Assembly: GCF_028009165.1 (NCBI RefSeq)
Contig: NC_079245.1
Coordinates: forward strand, 1,364,001-1,428,000
From: Akanthomyces muscarius
Lineage: Eukaryota > Ascomycota > Sordariomycetes > Hypocreales > Cordycipitaceae
Length of the DNA stretch: 64,000 nucleotides
Reading direction: 5' to 3'
The translations under genes were made by a program, and so were the position numbers. The notes below the pieces were generated by a model. The model did not search any database and had not been told where the DNA came from. It worked only from the letters and a program-made list of their open reading frames with translations. Positions 11,443-23,991 of the stretch are shown here, piece by piece (position 1 is the first letter of the stretch; each line of letters opens with the position of its first letter).

Positions 11443-12127
11443 TGCCTTGCCTTGCAGCCCTATTCAGTGGCCATGAATATGAGTCAGAGATAACGATCAT
11501 TTGAAATAGCGTGCATAGATATAAAAGTATATAGTCAAGTTTTTACAGCCGGCGTTATTTAAGCGTATTTATATTCTTGAAGTCCCAGAAATGATATCGG
11601 CCTCAAGGATAAGTAAGATTCGGGAGATGAAGCTGTTGGTGAGAGTGCCGAATTCAGACGCGGTGGATGGCGGACGAGCCGCGGCGCGAATCTGATAGAA
11701 CTCACTAAGGAAAAGAAATACGACCTCAGCCCTTTTCAATTAATCGCACAGCTAAGTTCAAACAGACAGCCCCGGCGACATGCGAACCGTGTACGACATT
11801 GGGTAGGCAGCCTGATCGGGCGAGTGACTTACCCCGCTGCCCAACGACGATTACGTCCACTTGCAGACGACCTTTGAGCTGGTTTGCGAACCAAATGTGG
11901 TTTGCACAGCTGAAAGATGGGTTACGCAATGCAAAGCGTGACGTGGAAGTAGGTTCAAAATACAGGTATATATAGTGACTGCGTGTGCCAACAAAGCGTG
12001 AACTTCTCCAGCATTGCTTCAAAGTCAAAGATCACCTGGTTTTCCTCCACTTAAAACACTTGACTCTTTGAGCCTGGCTTTTTAGAATTCGCCCTTCTTT
12101 AAACCATCTCTATCATCAGAGTTCAGC
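11443..12127. other. Intergenic region without recognisable gene
   Basis: 685 bases between the DUF2235 remnant and the AAA+ gene. The first part is AT-rich (around 11510-11580). No conserved coding segment is seen on either strand; the last few hundred bases are probably the AAA+ promoter. Confidence 0.55.
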
Positions 12128-14245
12128 ATGCGGCCGCGAATCGGGCGAGTTTATGTCGAGGATGATGACAGTGACTTCGACCACATGCCCATCGAACACC
12201 CCAGTGACGCGGAAGATGCATCCAATCTGGCTGCAGACGGCCAGATGAAGCGCGAGGTCAAAGTATACGAGTCTCGCTACAACGAGAAAGGTCAGCCCGT
12301 TCTCAAGGCAGTTGATCCCGACAAGAAAGACATTGACGTGGCGGACAAGGGGCTCTATGCCATGCGCTACTACCGCTACTACAACAGGGATGGTACGCTG
12401 GTCAGAGGCGTGCTGAAAATATTCTCGTCGCACATCCAGAAAGCCCTCCGGACCGTGATCAAGAGCTACTCGACTCAGAACTTTACCGGCCTGCCCGTCA
12501 TACTGGAGGGGCACGGCGAGGAGGAAGCCTTGGGGTGTCTCTACCACTACCGCAACGAGCTCAAGGAGTACGTCAAGACTGCGGACAGCGAGGAGGCGAC
12601 GCTCGACATCCAGCTCGTCCTGAAGCTCGTCGAGAGGGAGCTCAAGGCCTACATTGAGCGATACGAGACCAACGTCCTGACGGCCGAGCACCCGTGCGTC
12701 GCCTTTTCCGACATTTGGATGATCTTCCGCCCCGGCGAGCTGCTCTTCACCGGCGCCGACGCCGCCGAGACGGAGCGCATCCTCGAGGTCGTCGGCACCG
12801 AGTTTCACGAGGCCGGCTGGGGCAAGCCGGCCAGCTGGGTCGTCGAGGCCAAGTGCTTCGCGTTCAACGGCGTGCGCTTCGGCTACGTGAAGCAGAGCTT
12901 CGCCATTGACAGCTTCAAGGGGACGCGGCTCATACGCCGCCTCGACCTGCAGCCGCTCGAGTACCACCCGGACCAGGCGGCGCTCCGCGCGAGGCAGATT
13001 GCGCGCGGCGAGAAGCTCTGCCGCCTGGCAGGCGTGCATCACTGCCAGTATAGCGGGCCCGCCACTGCCGTTGAGCATCGCAAGAAACCGTCGCCATTCG
13101 GCGGATGTGATGTGTTCACGCACAATGCCGTAACTGTGAGTTGCCAGATGGAAAGATGGAAAGAAACGACTGATATGCGCCTGTCGATGTGAATAAGACT
13201 TGTACTGATTGTTCACGTAGGTTAGTGGTCGTGTCATGATTGACCACTTGACTTACATCAAGCACCGAACCAGGGAGGGCGTCGCCTTCAACAGCGAGGC
13301 CGGCATCGACGCCGACGCCGTGACGGAGCACGACCACCTCCGCAGCCACTACCAGGTGCCCGGCTTCGCGCTGGCAATGGTGCTGGTTCCGCGTCGACCT
13401 GGTCACCGACGTGGCGTGGGACGCAGACGCGTTTGACCTGCTGATGCTGCCCGCGAGCCAGAAGAGGATCCTGCGCGCGCTGACTTGGCAGCACACGGTG
13501 CGCGGGGACGAGGAGGCGGCGGAGGCGGACGGCGGCTTTGACGACCTGATCAAGGGCAAGGGCAAGGGCTGCGTGTTCCTCCTTCACGGCGCGCCGGGCA
13601 TCGGCAAGACGTTCACGGTGGAGAGCATCGCCGAGGTGGCGAGGCGGCCGCTGTACGTCATGATGTCGGGCGAGCTGGGCACCGACATGGAGACGGTGGA
13701 GAGGCACCTGAAGAGGGTTCTGGAGCTGGCCATGACGTGGAAAGCGGTGCTGCTGATTGACGAGGCGGATGTGTTTCTGGAGAGGCGCTCGTCGCACGAC
13801 CTGGCTCGCAACGGCATTGTTTCCAGTAAGTCCAACGCTCCAGCTTGCCCGATTTTGAATGTTCAGACTAACGGCATTGGCAGTCTTTTTGCGCGTCCTC
13901 GAATACTATGCCGGCATCATGTTTCTCACCACCAACCGCGTGCAGTCGTTTGACGAGGCCTTCCAGTCGCGCATCCACCTCGCGCTCAAGTACCACCCGC
14001 TGGACGCTGCCGGCCGGGCGGACCTGTGGCGGCTCTTCCTGCAGCGCACGGCTGGCTATAAGGAGTCGAGCTGGCCGGCGGTGAGCGTGGATGAGTTTGC
14101 CGCCATGGAGCTGAATGGCCGCCAGATCAAGAACACGGCGCGCACGGCCAACACGCTCGCGCTCGCCGAGGGCAAGACGCTGTCGGTGGAACATGTGCGC
14201 GAGGTGCTGAGGGCAGTCGGCGAGTTTGATTTTGTGTTCCAGTAG
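12128..14245 (+). CDS. DUF7025/AAA+ ATPase (fungal BCS1-like group) with an apparent one-base frameshift
   Basis: Exons 12128-13135, 13221-13825 and 13884-14245. The N-terminal two-thirds match the fungal proteins with a DUF7025 region ahead of an AAA+ module: FTGLPVILEGHG, PCVAFSDIWMIFRPGEL, then HLTYIKHRTREGVAFNSEAG. The AAA+ part has Walker A GAPGIGKT (about 13588), Walker B VLLIDEADVFLERR and sensor-1 IMFLTTNR. The substrate of this family is not established. The conserved reading changes frame at 13374: GFAL (ending 13373) must continue as QWCWFRVDLVTDVAWD from 13375, so one extra base is present and the summed exon length is 3n+1. No GT-AG pair of plausible length repairs it. As written the protein would stop soon after residue 400, before the ATPase. 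It is either a new pseudogene or a base-calling error. Confidence 0.75.
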
Positions 14246-16517
14246 TCCCACTCGGGGCTCACTGGGCCTTTTATAGGCGCAGCATTCGAGAAGACGGCAT
14301 GCGAGCTGCTTTTTTCGTTGCTTCAGATAATTGATTCGGATTGTGTTTCATTGCTGTCACTGTCCCAGTATTAGCTCGACGGTAAGTTCTAACAGGAAGA
14401 TCCATTTCAGGATATAAGTAAGTCTGCCGTGTTCAAGGAGCGCCCATAGTAGATCGAATTGCAGAGCTACTCCGTAGATGTAATAAAAAGAGGAGTTTCT
14501 GGTTGACTGTGTTGAGAGCTCGGATATCGACTGGCCGTGTGTTGGTATTCAGGACGATGTTTCGGCTGTGTGCCACTGATCGGACACTGGGGCATGAGTG
14601 CCAGTGAATTGGTTTTGGCTGCACAAAGCGTGTTGGATGATTCACTCTTATATCGGGGTATGAAACGGTTCGACATCTAATCCCGGGGACGACACCCTTG
14701 ACACCAAAAGCTGGGACGAATATATGGGCTCGGCTTGTTTCTTCTGCTTCAGATATGTTCGGCTTGGGTGCCACGTGCCCCAACGCGATGCCCTAGAAGT
14801 TGCTAGGAACTAAAGGGCAAGTCGATTGAGCCCTTACCAGGCTAGTCGGATTTAATACCATTGTGCGCAGCGTTGTACAATGCATCGTGTAGGAGCGCCG
14901 TGGTGTAACAGCTAATAAAAGCGCTTGAGACATCGCGAAGTGCACCTCCCAGATTGCCCGTATCCAAATCATGCAAAGCTGAACCTCGGCCAATGATCGG
15001 GCGGGTTATTCATAGATTTCTACGCCTCTTTAGAGGTTACATGTCTGACATGGGGGGGCGGCTGCGCGGCGGCCCGTGAATGACTAGCGAAATGCCACGC
15101 CACTTGGCTGGACTTCTGGCCTATAAGTAACGAAAGCGGTTTGCTTTGGGGGCGTAGCAAACATGTCTCTTCTGCTCTTGATGGTAAAAATAAACCGCGG
15201 GCCACGGCGCCAAATCTTTGTTCGCAGATGCTTACTCAGTAGACGTGGCGAGTGTAATAGGCGGCTGGGCGGCCGTGCACAGTGGATGGTCCTCTGCAGG
15301 CTTGACGATGCTTCATCCGCGAGTGAATAGCGTCGCGCGTGTGCGCAGGTGTGAAACCGATACTGGTACATGTGTGTGCGCGCCCGGATCAAAAAGGGGC
15401 AACAAAGCAAATGCGCCCGCGCCCCCGATGTCGTTTGTTTTCTAGTTCTGGTCTGCCAATTTAAACCGGCATCCTGGTCCGAGTGTTTTGAACCCCTGCC
15501 ACGGACGGAAAAGATATGGATGAGAAAAAGGGTCGGATTTCCTGCAACGCACATTTGCATGGGGCTATTTGCGATGTCATGCAGTATGGCAGGGATGGTG
15601 TTTTTTTTTTCTGACGCCGCCGCAGTGTTTGAGGAGGAACTTGCCGTGCTTGGTCCGGTCGCCGCTTGGCGATGCCGTTCCTGAATGATCCAATCAAAAA
15701 GGCTGTGGCTTAGGGTGAGCAGTGATATCACACTGACGCTGATCATATGGCGATGAAGGGTTCGCTACAACGCACTGGTCGACGTTGCATTCTCCGAGCC
15801 TACGCAGTTGTCGATGCCGGTAGCTAGGGACATTTGAACGCTGCGATGAGAGGCTAGACAGATGCAGCTAGGCAAAGTGACGTCGAGACATGGAACGTCT
15901 TTGTTTCCTACCATGACGTTTGTGGAGGTTGTTGGAGTTGTCTACTGCTACCAGTACGGATAGTGGCACGGGCAAGGCGATGCTCCTCCGGGCCAAATGG
16001 TTGAACTCCTATTTTGGTGTGAGAATCAAAGACCGGTCCCCACTTAAAAAAAAAATCATCTCCCTTGGACGCCTTTTTTTTTAAATGGGCGCAAAGGGTT
16101 GCCGTGGTAATTCGCATTCATGTCGGAGTTTGGAGTGAAGCATGCATGCTCAGGGCCCGGCGCATGGTCAATTGCAATGACAGATACATGAATCGCCAGG
16201 TACCAGGGGCTGCGGCGAGCATGAATGACACGGTGCAAAATCTGTCGCGTATACTGACTGATAGAAGAAGAGTGCACTCCCCGGCGCGCGCGCAAGACAA
16301 GGCAGGCAGGCTAGCTGCTGCAAGCACTTTGGCTAGCTGAGTGAGAGTGTCTTGGCCCGGGCGCATGTGTGTGTGTGTTCGGTAGGACTGTGACTACGGA
16401 GTACCAGTAGTAATAGTACTGGCTGTGCATTTGCAGTGAGAGGACTGGACCAGAGTGGGAGCGAGAGACTCGTACGTAGGGGTTGCTGCCTTGACTGTAC
16501 TTGGTTTGTAATATGCT

Positions 16518-16542
16518 GGTGATGATGATGATGATGATGATG
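16518..16542. repeat. GAT trinucleotide microsatellite
   Basis: A run of about eight GAT units inside the gene-poor region, read directly from the sequence. No coding context. Confidence 0.85.
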
Positions 16543-16961
16543 CTGCATGTGGCAGTCGGCCACTCGGCAGCCATGCGCCGTGCAAGTAGTGAAGGAGTTG
16601 AAGAGGTGCCAGGTTAAATCGTGGGTTGCTTGGGTAGCAATCAGTGAATGATTTTCCATTTATTTTAGTCTCTGTGGCTTCGTCATGCTTCTTTGCGCAG
16701 TGACTCACAATTTGTATGACACGGGCGTCACGCGTCTGGTCCGTGACAGCATCGCGTGTGGCTGAAGAAGGATGGGCTGGCAAGCTGGCTAGACCATGGG
16801 CGACAGGTGGCCCGATTCGGCGAGAGGGTGGTTTCGAGGCATTTGCATGTCATTTCAGCGATACTTTATTTTATTTCAAAGGTTTTGTTCCATTTTTGGC
16901 TGTAACACTTGGTTTGTTGTTTATCCGCACTTTGGGAGCGAGAACAAGAGTCCCGAGAGGG

Positions 16962-16987
16962 AAAAAAAAAAAAAAAAAAAAAAAAAA
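16962..16987. repeat. Poly-A tract
   Basis: An uninterrupted run of about 26 A followed by A/G-rich sequence to about 17000. It may be a slippage-prone tract or the trace of an old polyadenylated insertion; no target duplication was identified. Confidence 0.8.
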
Positions 16988-18579
16988 GAAAGAAAAAAGG
17001 AAATCAATTGGCACAGGGGACACGATTCACATGTCTGGGCAAGTGGCACGGAGTATTGATAGCTGGTTGCTGGTATTACTGGTACAGCCTAACTACAGGC
17101 GGCTTGCGAATCCAAGGTTTGTTGGTGGTGACGGGCCGGGGATAAGTATCCGCATCACCGAAATGAGGCAGACGGGTACCTTGGTTGCCTGGATGCTTGG
17201 CTGGGCAACTGGGGCAACTGGGGGGGAGGAAAGGGGTTAATTACAGTGGGCTGTTGCTGTTGTTGGAGCGGGTTGCAGTGGGAAAGCGCTGCGCCGTAGC
17301 AACAGCACTGTCTGTATTTGTAGGTACGGATAGGTACTCGGATTGTAATTTAGTGGTAGGTTACTGCGTAGGACAAGTGTGGCGTAGGCGAGAAAAAGGT
17401 GTGGGTTGGTGTGGCGTACCTAGGCCGCAAAAGAAAAGTACAGGGAAAGAATGAGCGCGCGAACAAGGGAATACTGGTAAGGGGCGTCTGCCTGCTACCT
17501 AGGTACTTACCTACCTTGCCTAGCCCCTAGTGAAAAGACTACTGTACGGCGTAGCACCAGTACCTAAATACTGGTGACCTGAGTGGCCCTTTCTCCTGGC
17601 CGTCTTTGCCTTGCCTTTGCTGGCTCGGGCTTGGCCCGCTGCGGGTGTGGCCAAGCACCAGCCAGCGCACCCGCCCCAGCACCCGCACCCGCACCCTTAC
17701 TAAATCATCTCGCTCGCCCAAAATTTTCTGCACGACTCCCTCCTCAAACCCTCACCACTTCCAATCCCCAAACACAGGTGGTCCGGTGGAAATTCTTCTT
17801 TTTTCCCCAGACCGACATCCCTTACCCTTCATCACCAGGGCATTGGATTTCTTCTTCTGAGTCTGCAGTACCAGAAGCTACTCGAGACACCTCCCATCTC
17901 GCAGTCCTGTTCGCCACACCAAGATCCACGGGATTTTTTTCTTGTCTTTTCCCACGACAAGAAACTTCTCTCGCGATCTCGCCTGTCGCTTCTCGCCTCC
18001 GACGACGCACCCGACAAAAGGATTTTCTTCCTCGCCTCGACCGTATTCTCCTTTCGATAATACAGCAGCGTGTTTCGATATTCTTTTCGATTCGCCTCGA
18101 TTCGCCTATTCTTTATTTAATCGTCTCTCTTTTTGGCGCAACCATTTTTTTCGGTTCGCCCCACGAGACTTTTTTCTCTCTCTTTCGACGTCGCCACTTG
18201 CAATCTTCGGCCCTCGACGATTGCTAATTTCATCGCAAGCGCTTCGTATTTCATCTACGAGTCGCTCCCTTAATTCCCGTCTGCCGTCGCCTGCTCCGAA
18301 GCAGACCTCGACAAACACCCTTACGGCTTAGCTTCCAGCTCTGTGGCTGTTGCGCCCAAGTCTCCTTCCACCTCGACGCCTTTCAAACCGCGTCAGGCTT
18401 CCACCCTCTTTTTTGTGGTGGTTTCTTCTACGGCTTCGTCACCGCAGAATGCAAATTGTGCTGCCTCGCCTGTTCCAGTAAACGGCCAGCCAGCCCACGC
18501 GCATTCTCTCTCCCGCCGTTGTTCGTGCTGCCAAGGTCGCACTCAACGGCTCGGATCACTCTCCCAAAGATCCTTCAAC

Positions 18580-21500
18580 ATGGCGGCCAACGCCCCCACT
18601 ACCGTCGCAAATGGCGGTCCTCCTGCCCCGGCCGGAAACAAGTCCAACATCCAGTTTGGCTTTGATTCTCCCTCCGTCGCCCACAGCACTCCTCAGTCCG
18701 GCAACGCTGCTCCCATCCCCATTCCGGCTGGAAACGCTGCCGCCCGTGTGCCTTCTCCTGCTCACTCGCCCTCCCCCATCCCACAGCCTTCTGCTAGCGG
18801 CGGTCGCCCGCCTTCCATGCAGTCTGGTGGCCAGATGACTTTCGGTAGTCTCGGCAGCGATGGCGAGGTTAGTACATTTCTTACTCTTACGCTCTTCCTT
18901 CGGTACTGGTTCAAACAGCTAACCTTTCAATCTAGCGCCACATGAGACAGGGCTCTGTCCCTCCCAATCCCAACGCCATTCCCACCCAGCCTGGTGCTCA
19001 CTTCCGACGTGAGTCGACCAATTCTCTGCACGGCGACAACAGCCGAGGCAACTATCAGGGCGGACGCGGACGTGGCTACAACAACCACCACAACAGTTAC
19101 AACAACCAGATGGGCTACCCCCCCAACAACCAGTTCCGCAACGGTCAGGGCCGTGGCATGCCTCCTGCTTTCCAGCCTCAGGGTCGCGGCATGCCCTACC
19201 CCAACTCGCCTCATCAGCCCAACCGCAGCCCGGCCCCGGTCTCCTCCATGCCCAACACACCCAACATGCCTCCCGCCAACATGCACGGTCACATGCAGAC
19301 GCCTCCTCAATACCACTACCCGCCGCCTATGGCTCCTCAGCAGCAACAAGTACAGTACCCCTTTCCTCGAACCTATTCTAAACCGCACAAGAAATATCCT
19401 CCACGCCGTGAGCAAGACAAGGTTTTATCAGATTTGCGACGCTTCGCGGGCTCCACGGCCAAGTACCATGCTAGCTACATCAATCCACCACAGCTCAGTG
19501 ACATTGCTGAGCAGTCGGATCAGACGCAGCCTCCTCGCATGTCGAATTCGCCTGCCAAGCCTCCCGCTGGCTTGACCAACTCTGAAGTGCCGCCAAAGTC
19601 AAACCACAGCGCCCCCATCCATAAACCCAACTCCAACTCATTTGATCTTTCTCCTGAAAATGGAGGTTTTGAACGATTGCTAACCATGAAAAATCAGAAC
19701 TACGGCTATCCTCCCCAACAGGTCGACCAGTACGGTCGTCCTATCAACATGGCCTATGGCTACAACAATGTCCCCCCTTATATGGGTGGTCCTCCCCAGG
19801 GTAACGCTGCCTACGGCCAGCAGTATCCTCCGACTTTCCACCAGCAGAGCGCCAGCATGTCCCGCAGCCCCTCTCAGCCAGAGCGTCCCTCCAGCGCCAG
19901 TCAGCCTAACCAGCCTGTCGTCGTCTCCTCCGGTCAGGGCCAGGGCGCGAATGCCACCAAAGGTGCCACCAACTTTGTCATGCCGCGCAAGAGCGCTGCT
20001 ATTCAAATTAAAAACCCCGCTGGTGGTGTTGTAGAATTCAAGGCTCCCGCCTCGCCTGCTCCCCAGCAGGTTCGAACTCCTCCGGTCGCCGCTTCGACTC
20101 CCACTCCTCCACCTGTCAAGCCAAGCACTCCTTCTCATACCCGCAGTGACAGCCAGGCCGCCCCCAAGACTGCCAAGGAAATCCAGGATGAGCTCAAGGA
20201 GAAGATCAAGCGCGCTACTCAGCAGTCCACTGCGGTCGAGGAGCCTGCTGTCGCCAAGACTGAGACTCCCGCTGCTAAGCCCGCCGAGACTCCCAAGGCC
20301 GAGCCTGCCGCCAAGGAGGAGCCCAAGGCTGTCGAACCTGCCAAGAAGGATGACCCTGAAGAGGATGAAATGGAACGCATGATTCGTGAGATGGAAGAGG
20401 CTGATGCCCGCCGCGAAAAGGAAGAAGAAGAGCACCGCGTGCGCCGTGAGGCCGAGAAGGCCGAGGCCAAGAAGAATGAGGAGGCCAACCGCAAGGGCAA
20501 TGCCGAAGAGGCGGACCGCAAGCTGCGGGAGCAGGAGCGCGAGATGGAACGTCTCGAAGAGGAGCGCGAGCGCAAGCGCAACGAGGCCGAGAGCTCCGGT
20601 AAGACTCTGTCTGTTGCCGAGGCCCTCGCCAAGGCTCGCACTGGCGGCGCTGAAGGCAACGTCGAATCTGTTACAGGCAAGCTTGCCGACATGAAGATCG
20701 AGACCGACAAGGCTGTCGATACCAAGAACCCGGAGAAGCGCGCTGCTAAGCCTGCTGCTCTTAACCTCGCCCCTATCAATACCAAACCGGTTGAGCCTCC
20801 GCAGCCTACGCCTGCTATGCAGTCCCTCAAGTCTGCTCGCTTCCTCCAGGTCATGGACCAGGATGTCTACCCTGCTGGCATCAACTCGCCTAACCCTGCC
20901 CTGAACGCTGCTGTTGCTAAGAAGGGCAAGACGTTTAGATATGACGCCGGCTTCCTTCTGCAGTTTCAGAAGGTCTTCACTGAGCAACCCTCTATCGAGT
21001 TCCACCAGCAGGTCAAGTCCCTCATCGGCGATGGTGACGGCAACCGCTCCGCTTCCCGCACTCCCGCCTCTGGTAGTAATGCTAGGCAAGGCTCCCGTGG
21101 CGGCAACAGCTTCCCTGGCGGTCCCTTCAATGCGCCTCCCGGCCGCGGTGGCATGCCCGGTGGTGCCCTTGGTGGCAAGCCCGGTATGAACCCCATTGCT
21201 TCCTTCAACCGCCCTGGCGCTCCTTTCCCTGGTCCTGCCGGCATGGCTCGCTCTGGTTCCCAGCGCGGTGCTGGCCCCAACTCTCCTCGCCAGAGCAGTC
21301 GCCAAACTCGCGGCAGCCGCCGTAACGATGTCCAGGCTGCTAAGACCATGCCACTCACTGCCGGCCAGGAGGTCAAGCCTATTGCTGTCACGGCTACTGG
21401 ATGGAAACCCACTAGCATCGGCAAGAGTGCCGTGGCCAGCTCTGCTGTCAGCGCTGGATACCTCGATCCTGAGATGGTTCAGCGAAAGGTCAAGGCTGCT

Positions 21501-22739
21501 CTGAACAAGATGACCCCCGAGAAGTTCGACAGAATTGCCGACCAGATTCTTCTCATTGCGTCGCAGTCCAAGGATGAGTCGGACGGCCGTACCTTGCGCC
21601 AAGTTATTCAGCTTACTTTCGAGAAGGCTACCGACGAGTCCCACTGGGCTTCCATGTATGCCAAGTTCTGTAAGCGCATGCTCGAGACCATGAGCCCCGA
21701 GGTTCGTGATGAGAGAATCAAGGACAAGAATGGCAACATTGTCAGCGGTGGCAACCTCTTCCGCAAGTATCTCCTCAACAGATGTCAGGAGGACTTTGAG
21801 CGTGGTTGGTCTGTCAACCTGCCCGAGGCTCCCAAGGAGGATAAGGAAGCGGAAGATGCCGACGGCAAGAAGAACGGCGAGGCTGAGCTCATGTCCGATG
21901 AGTACTACCTGGCTGCCGCCGCCAAGCGTCGTGGTCTTGGTCTTGTTCAGTTCATTGGTGAACTCTACAAGCTCGGCATGCTTACGGAGCGCATCATGCA
22001 CGAGTGTGTGCACAAGCTCGTCGACTACAAGGGTATCCCTGACGAGGCTGAGGTCGAGTCTCTGTGCAAGCTGCTGAGAACCATCGGTGCTAACCTCGAC
22101 GACACTGAGAAGGGCCGTCCCATGATGGATGCCTACTTCGCTCGCATCCAGACCATGGTTGACCTTCCCGAGCTTCCCAGCCGCATCAGGTTCTTGCTCA
22201 TGGACATCATTGACCTGCGCAGGGCTGGTTGGAGAGGCAAGACTAGCGGCCTGGCTCCCCCCAAGACTCTGGACGAGATTCGCGCCGAGGCTGAGGCTGC
22301 TCAGGCTGCCAAGGCCCAGGAGTCTGCCAGAAGCAACCAGCGTGGTGGCGGCCGTCCTCCTGTCGGCCGTGGCGATGCCCGCCAATTCTCTGCTGGCTAC
22401 ACCCAGCAGACCAGCAACCAGGTTGGTATGGATGACTTGAGACGTCTCAAGGGCTCCATCAACAGAACCGCGAGCCAGAACGTCACTCTGGGCCCTACCT
22501 CGATGTTCTCTTCTCGCAGCAACAGTGGTCGCCGTATGGGCCCTGGTGGCTCTCTCGGCCGTGGTGAGGACTCTGCCATGTCTTCCCGCGCCGGCACTCC
22601 TCCCACTCGCGAAAACTCCAATACCTTCAGTCTCTTGGCCAATATGGACTCCGAGAACCCTGCCTCCCCGCCTTCCGCCGCTGCTTCCCCGGCCCTGTCA
22701 AAAGCTGTCCCCGACAGTGGCAAGAAAGAGAGCGAATAA
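18580..22739 (+). CDS. TIF4631: Translation initiation factor eIF4G
   Basis: Exon 1 18580-18867 and exon 2 18936-22739, about 1363 residues if read through. eIF4G is the scaffold of eIF4F, linking cap-bound eIF4E, poly(A)-binding protein and eIF4A. The start ATG at 18580 has an AACATGG context and opens MAANAPTTV; the frame is open further upstream, but that reading is low complexity. Order: a Q/N/P/G-rich N-terminus with RGG-like pieces; a K/E/R-rich helical stretch (about 20330-20580); the eIF4E-binding motif YDAGFLL (Y-x4-L-phi) at about residue 764; a GR-rich linker; and the MIF4G HEAT domain at about 941-1185 (VQRKVKAALNKMTPEKFDRI to LPSRIRFLLMDIIDLR). A possible second intron, 19350-19697, is a multiple of three and stop-free. 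A very long pyrimidine-rich leader suggests translational control. Confidence 0.92.
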
Positions 22740-23991
22740 GTAATCATTTTTTGTTTCTTTCATTCTCGGTGTCTTGCATTTCGGGTGATAGACTAGGCGG
22801 GACTCTGTTCATCTTGATTTTTCCCATTGCATTTTTTTTTCCAAGATTTCATTCGACGTGTCCAAAAAAGTTGCACCGCATCTCTTCTACGATACCCTCG
22901 CCCAATAGAACATATGAGCCAGAATATGGCACACACCTTCCTCTGAGAAACGAGGAGGGAGCACTGTCCGGGACCAAAAGGGGAAAGTTTTCTATTTCTT
23001 CGCCAATGTGTTGATTACCTGTTCGAAGTTGCCGACGTATCGCACCATAATGGATCGATTGTTGTTTTTCCTTGTCGGAGCAGTTGGCCTCGGGTCGAAA
23101 ACGTTCTCTATCCGTCAACGGCCCGCCGCCGCGCTTGATGAAGCTGAAGTTCTACGACACGAAGTCAATGATTGGGAGTCTTTGGTTTCATGTCCAGGAA
23201 CGAACGAGAGCTGCATAATGGGTAATGCGCGACGGACGTCTGGCTTGACGCGGAGGAAATGAACTGAAGAAGACTTTTGACGAGGAAGACAGAAAAGTTT
23301 GTTTTTTTGAAAGCCCCCCTCGCGGGGTCGGGTTACTTTTTTTTTTTCTCTTACCTCTTGCGCTTATTTCTTCTCGTTTCATTTAGGATCAAAGCCCCCG
23401 TTTCCTCCCGCACGGTCTTTTGTTCGGCCTGCGGATTTTAGGGCTTTTTTGCCGTAGCTGTTTTTTATTGTACATCATCTAATTGCAGGAACAGACGGAT
23501 TACCGTTGTGAAGAAGAATATATAAATTTGTTGTTTAAACTGGGCTCAGTTCGTGACTTTCCTTGATGCGGTATTTGCATCTTACTAATAATCCTGCCTG
23601 GTTGTGCTCTGCATCTGGATTTCGGGTTCCCATATTGCAGGGCCACAAACTCTTCACAGAGTAACGAGGACGAGAAGGTGAGAAGGGCGACAAGACTAAG
23701 CCTAGTATATAGAAATTCGATTCATGCAACTTCCAACTCGTCAATGAATGCTATAGATGATTGAGGGCTATTATATGAGAAATGACAAAACGAGAGCCCA
23801 ACAGAAGAGAAGAAACAATAAGCCACAAGTAACAAAACATGTTCAAACTATAAAACCAACCGAAAAATTGGGAAAATCCCAGCAGCTGTGCAGCGTACTC
23901 GGTTCCCTACCATAGCTTGCCCCGTAAAACGCCCTGTCCATGAACATGCGCACAAAAGAAGTGACCCAAAAAGTTTCGTTTTCTATTTCCA
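22740..23991. other. Convergent 3' intergenic region
   Basis: 1.25 kb between eIF4G (+) and POL1 (-). It holds both 3' UTRs and T-rich tracts (for example near 22837 and 23338). No gene is recognised on either strand. Confidence 0.6.

Larger units (their letters stand above)
14246..18579. other. Long gene-poor intergenic region and eIF4G leader
   Basis: 4.3 kb with no conserved coding segment on either strand. It contains simple repeats (GT near 16368, GAT near 16520, an A run near 16962-16987), a C-A-C-C-C-G-rich stretch near 17665-17698, and from about 17700 to 18579 a strongly pyrimidine-rich segment that is probably the eIF4G promoter and long 5' leader, with several upstream ATGs. Open frames here have low-complexity translations and no family resemblance, so none is called. 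Confidence 0.6.

Noticed and set aside
12116..13237. 373-codon open frame antisense to the AAA+ gene
   Set aside because: Mirror of codon bias in exon 1 of the ATPase; no family resemblance.
16716..17240. 174-codon open frame around the poly-A tract
   Set aside because: Depends on a run of lysines from the A tract; otherwise random composition.
19680..22385. 901-codon open frame antisense to eIF4G
   Set aside because: Its L/S/R/G-rich translation is the reverse-strand shadow of GC-rich biased codons of eIF4G; no domain is recognisable.
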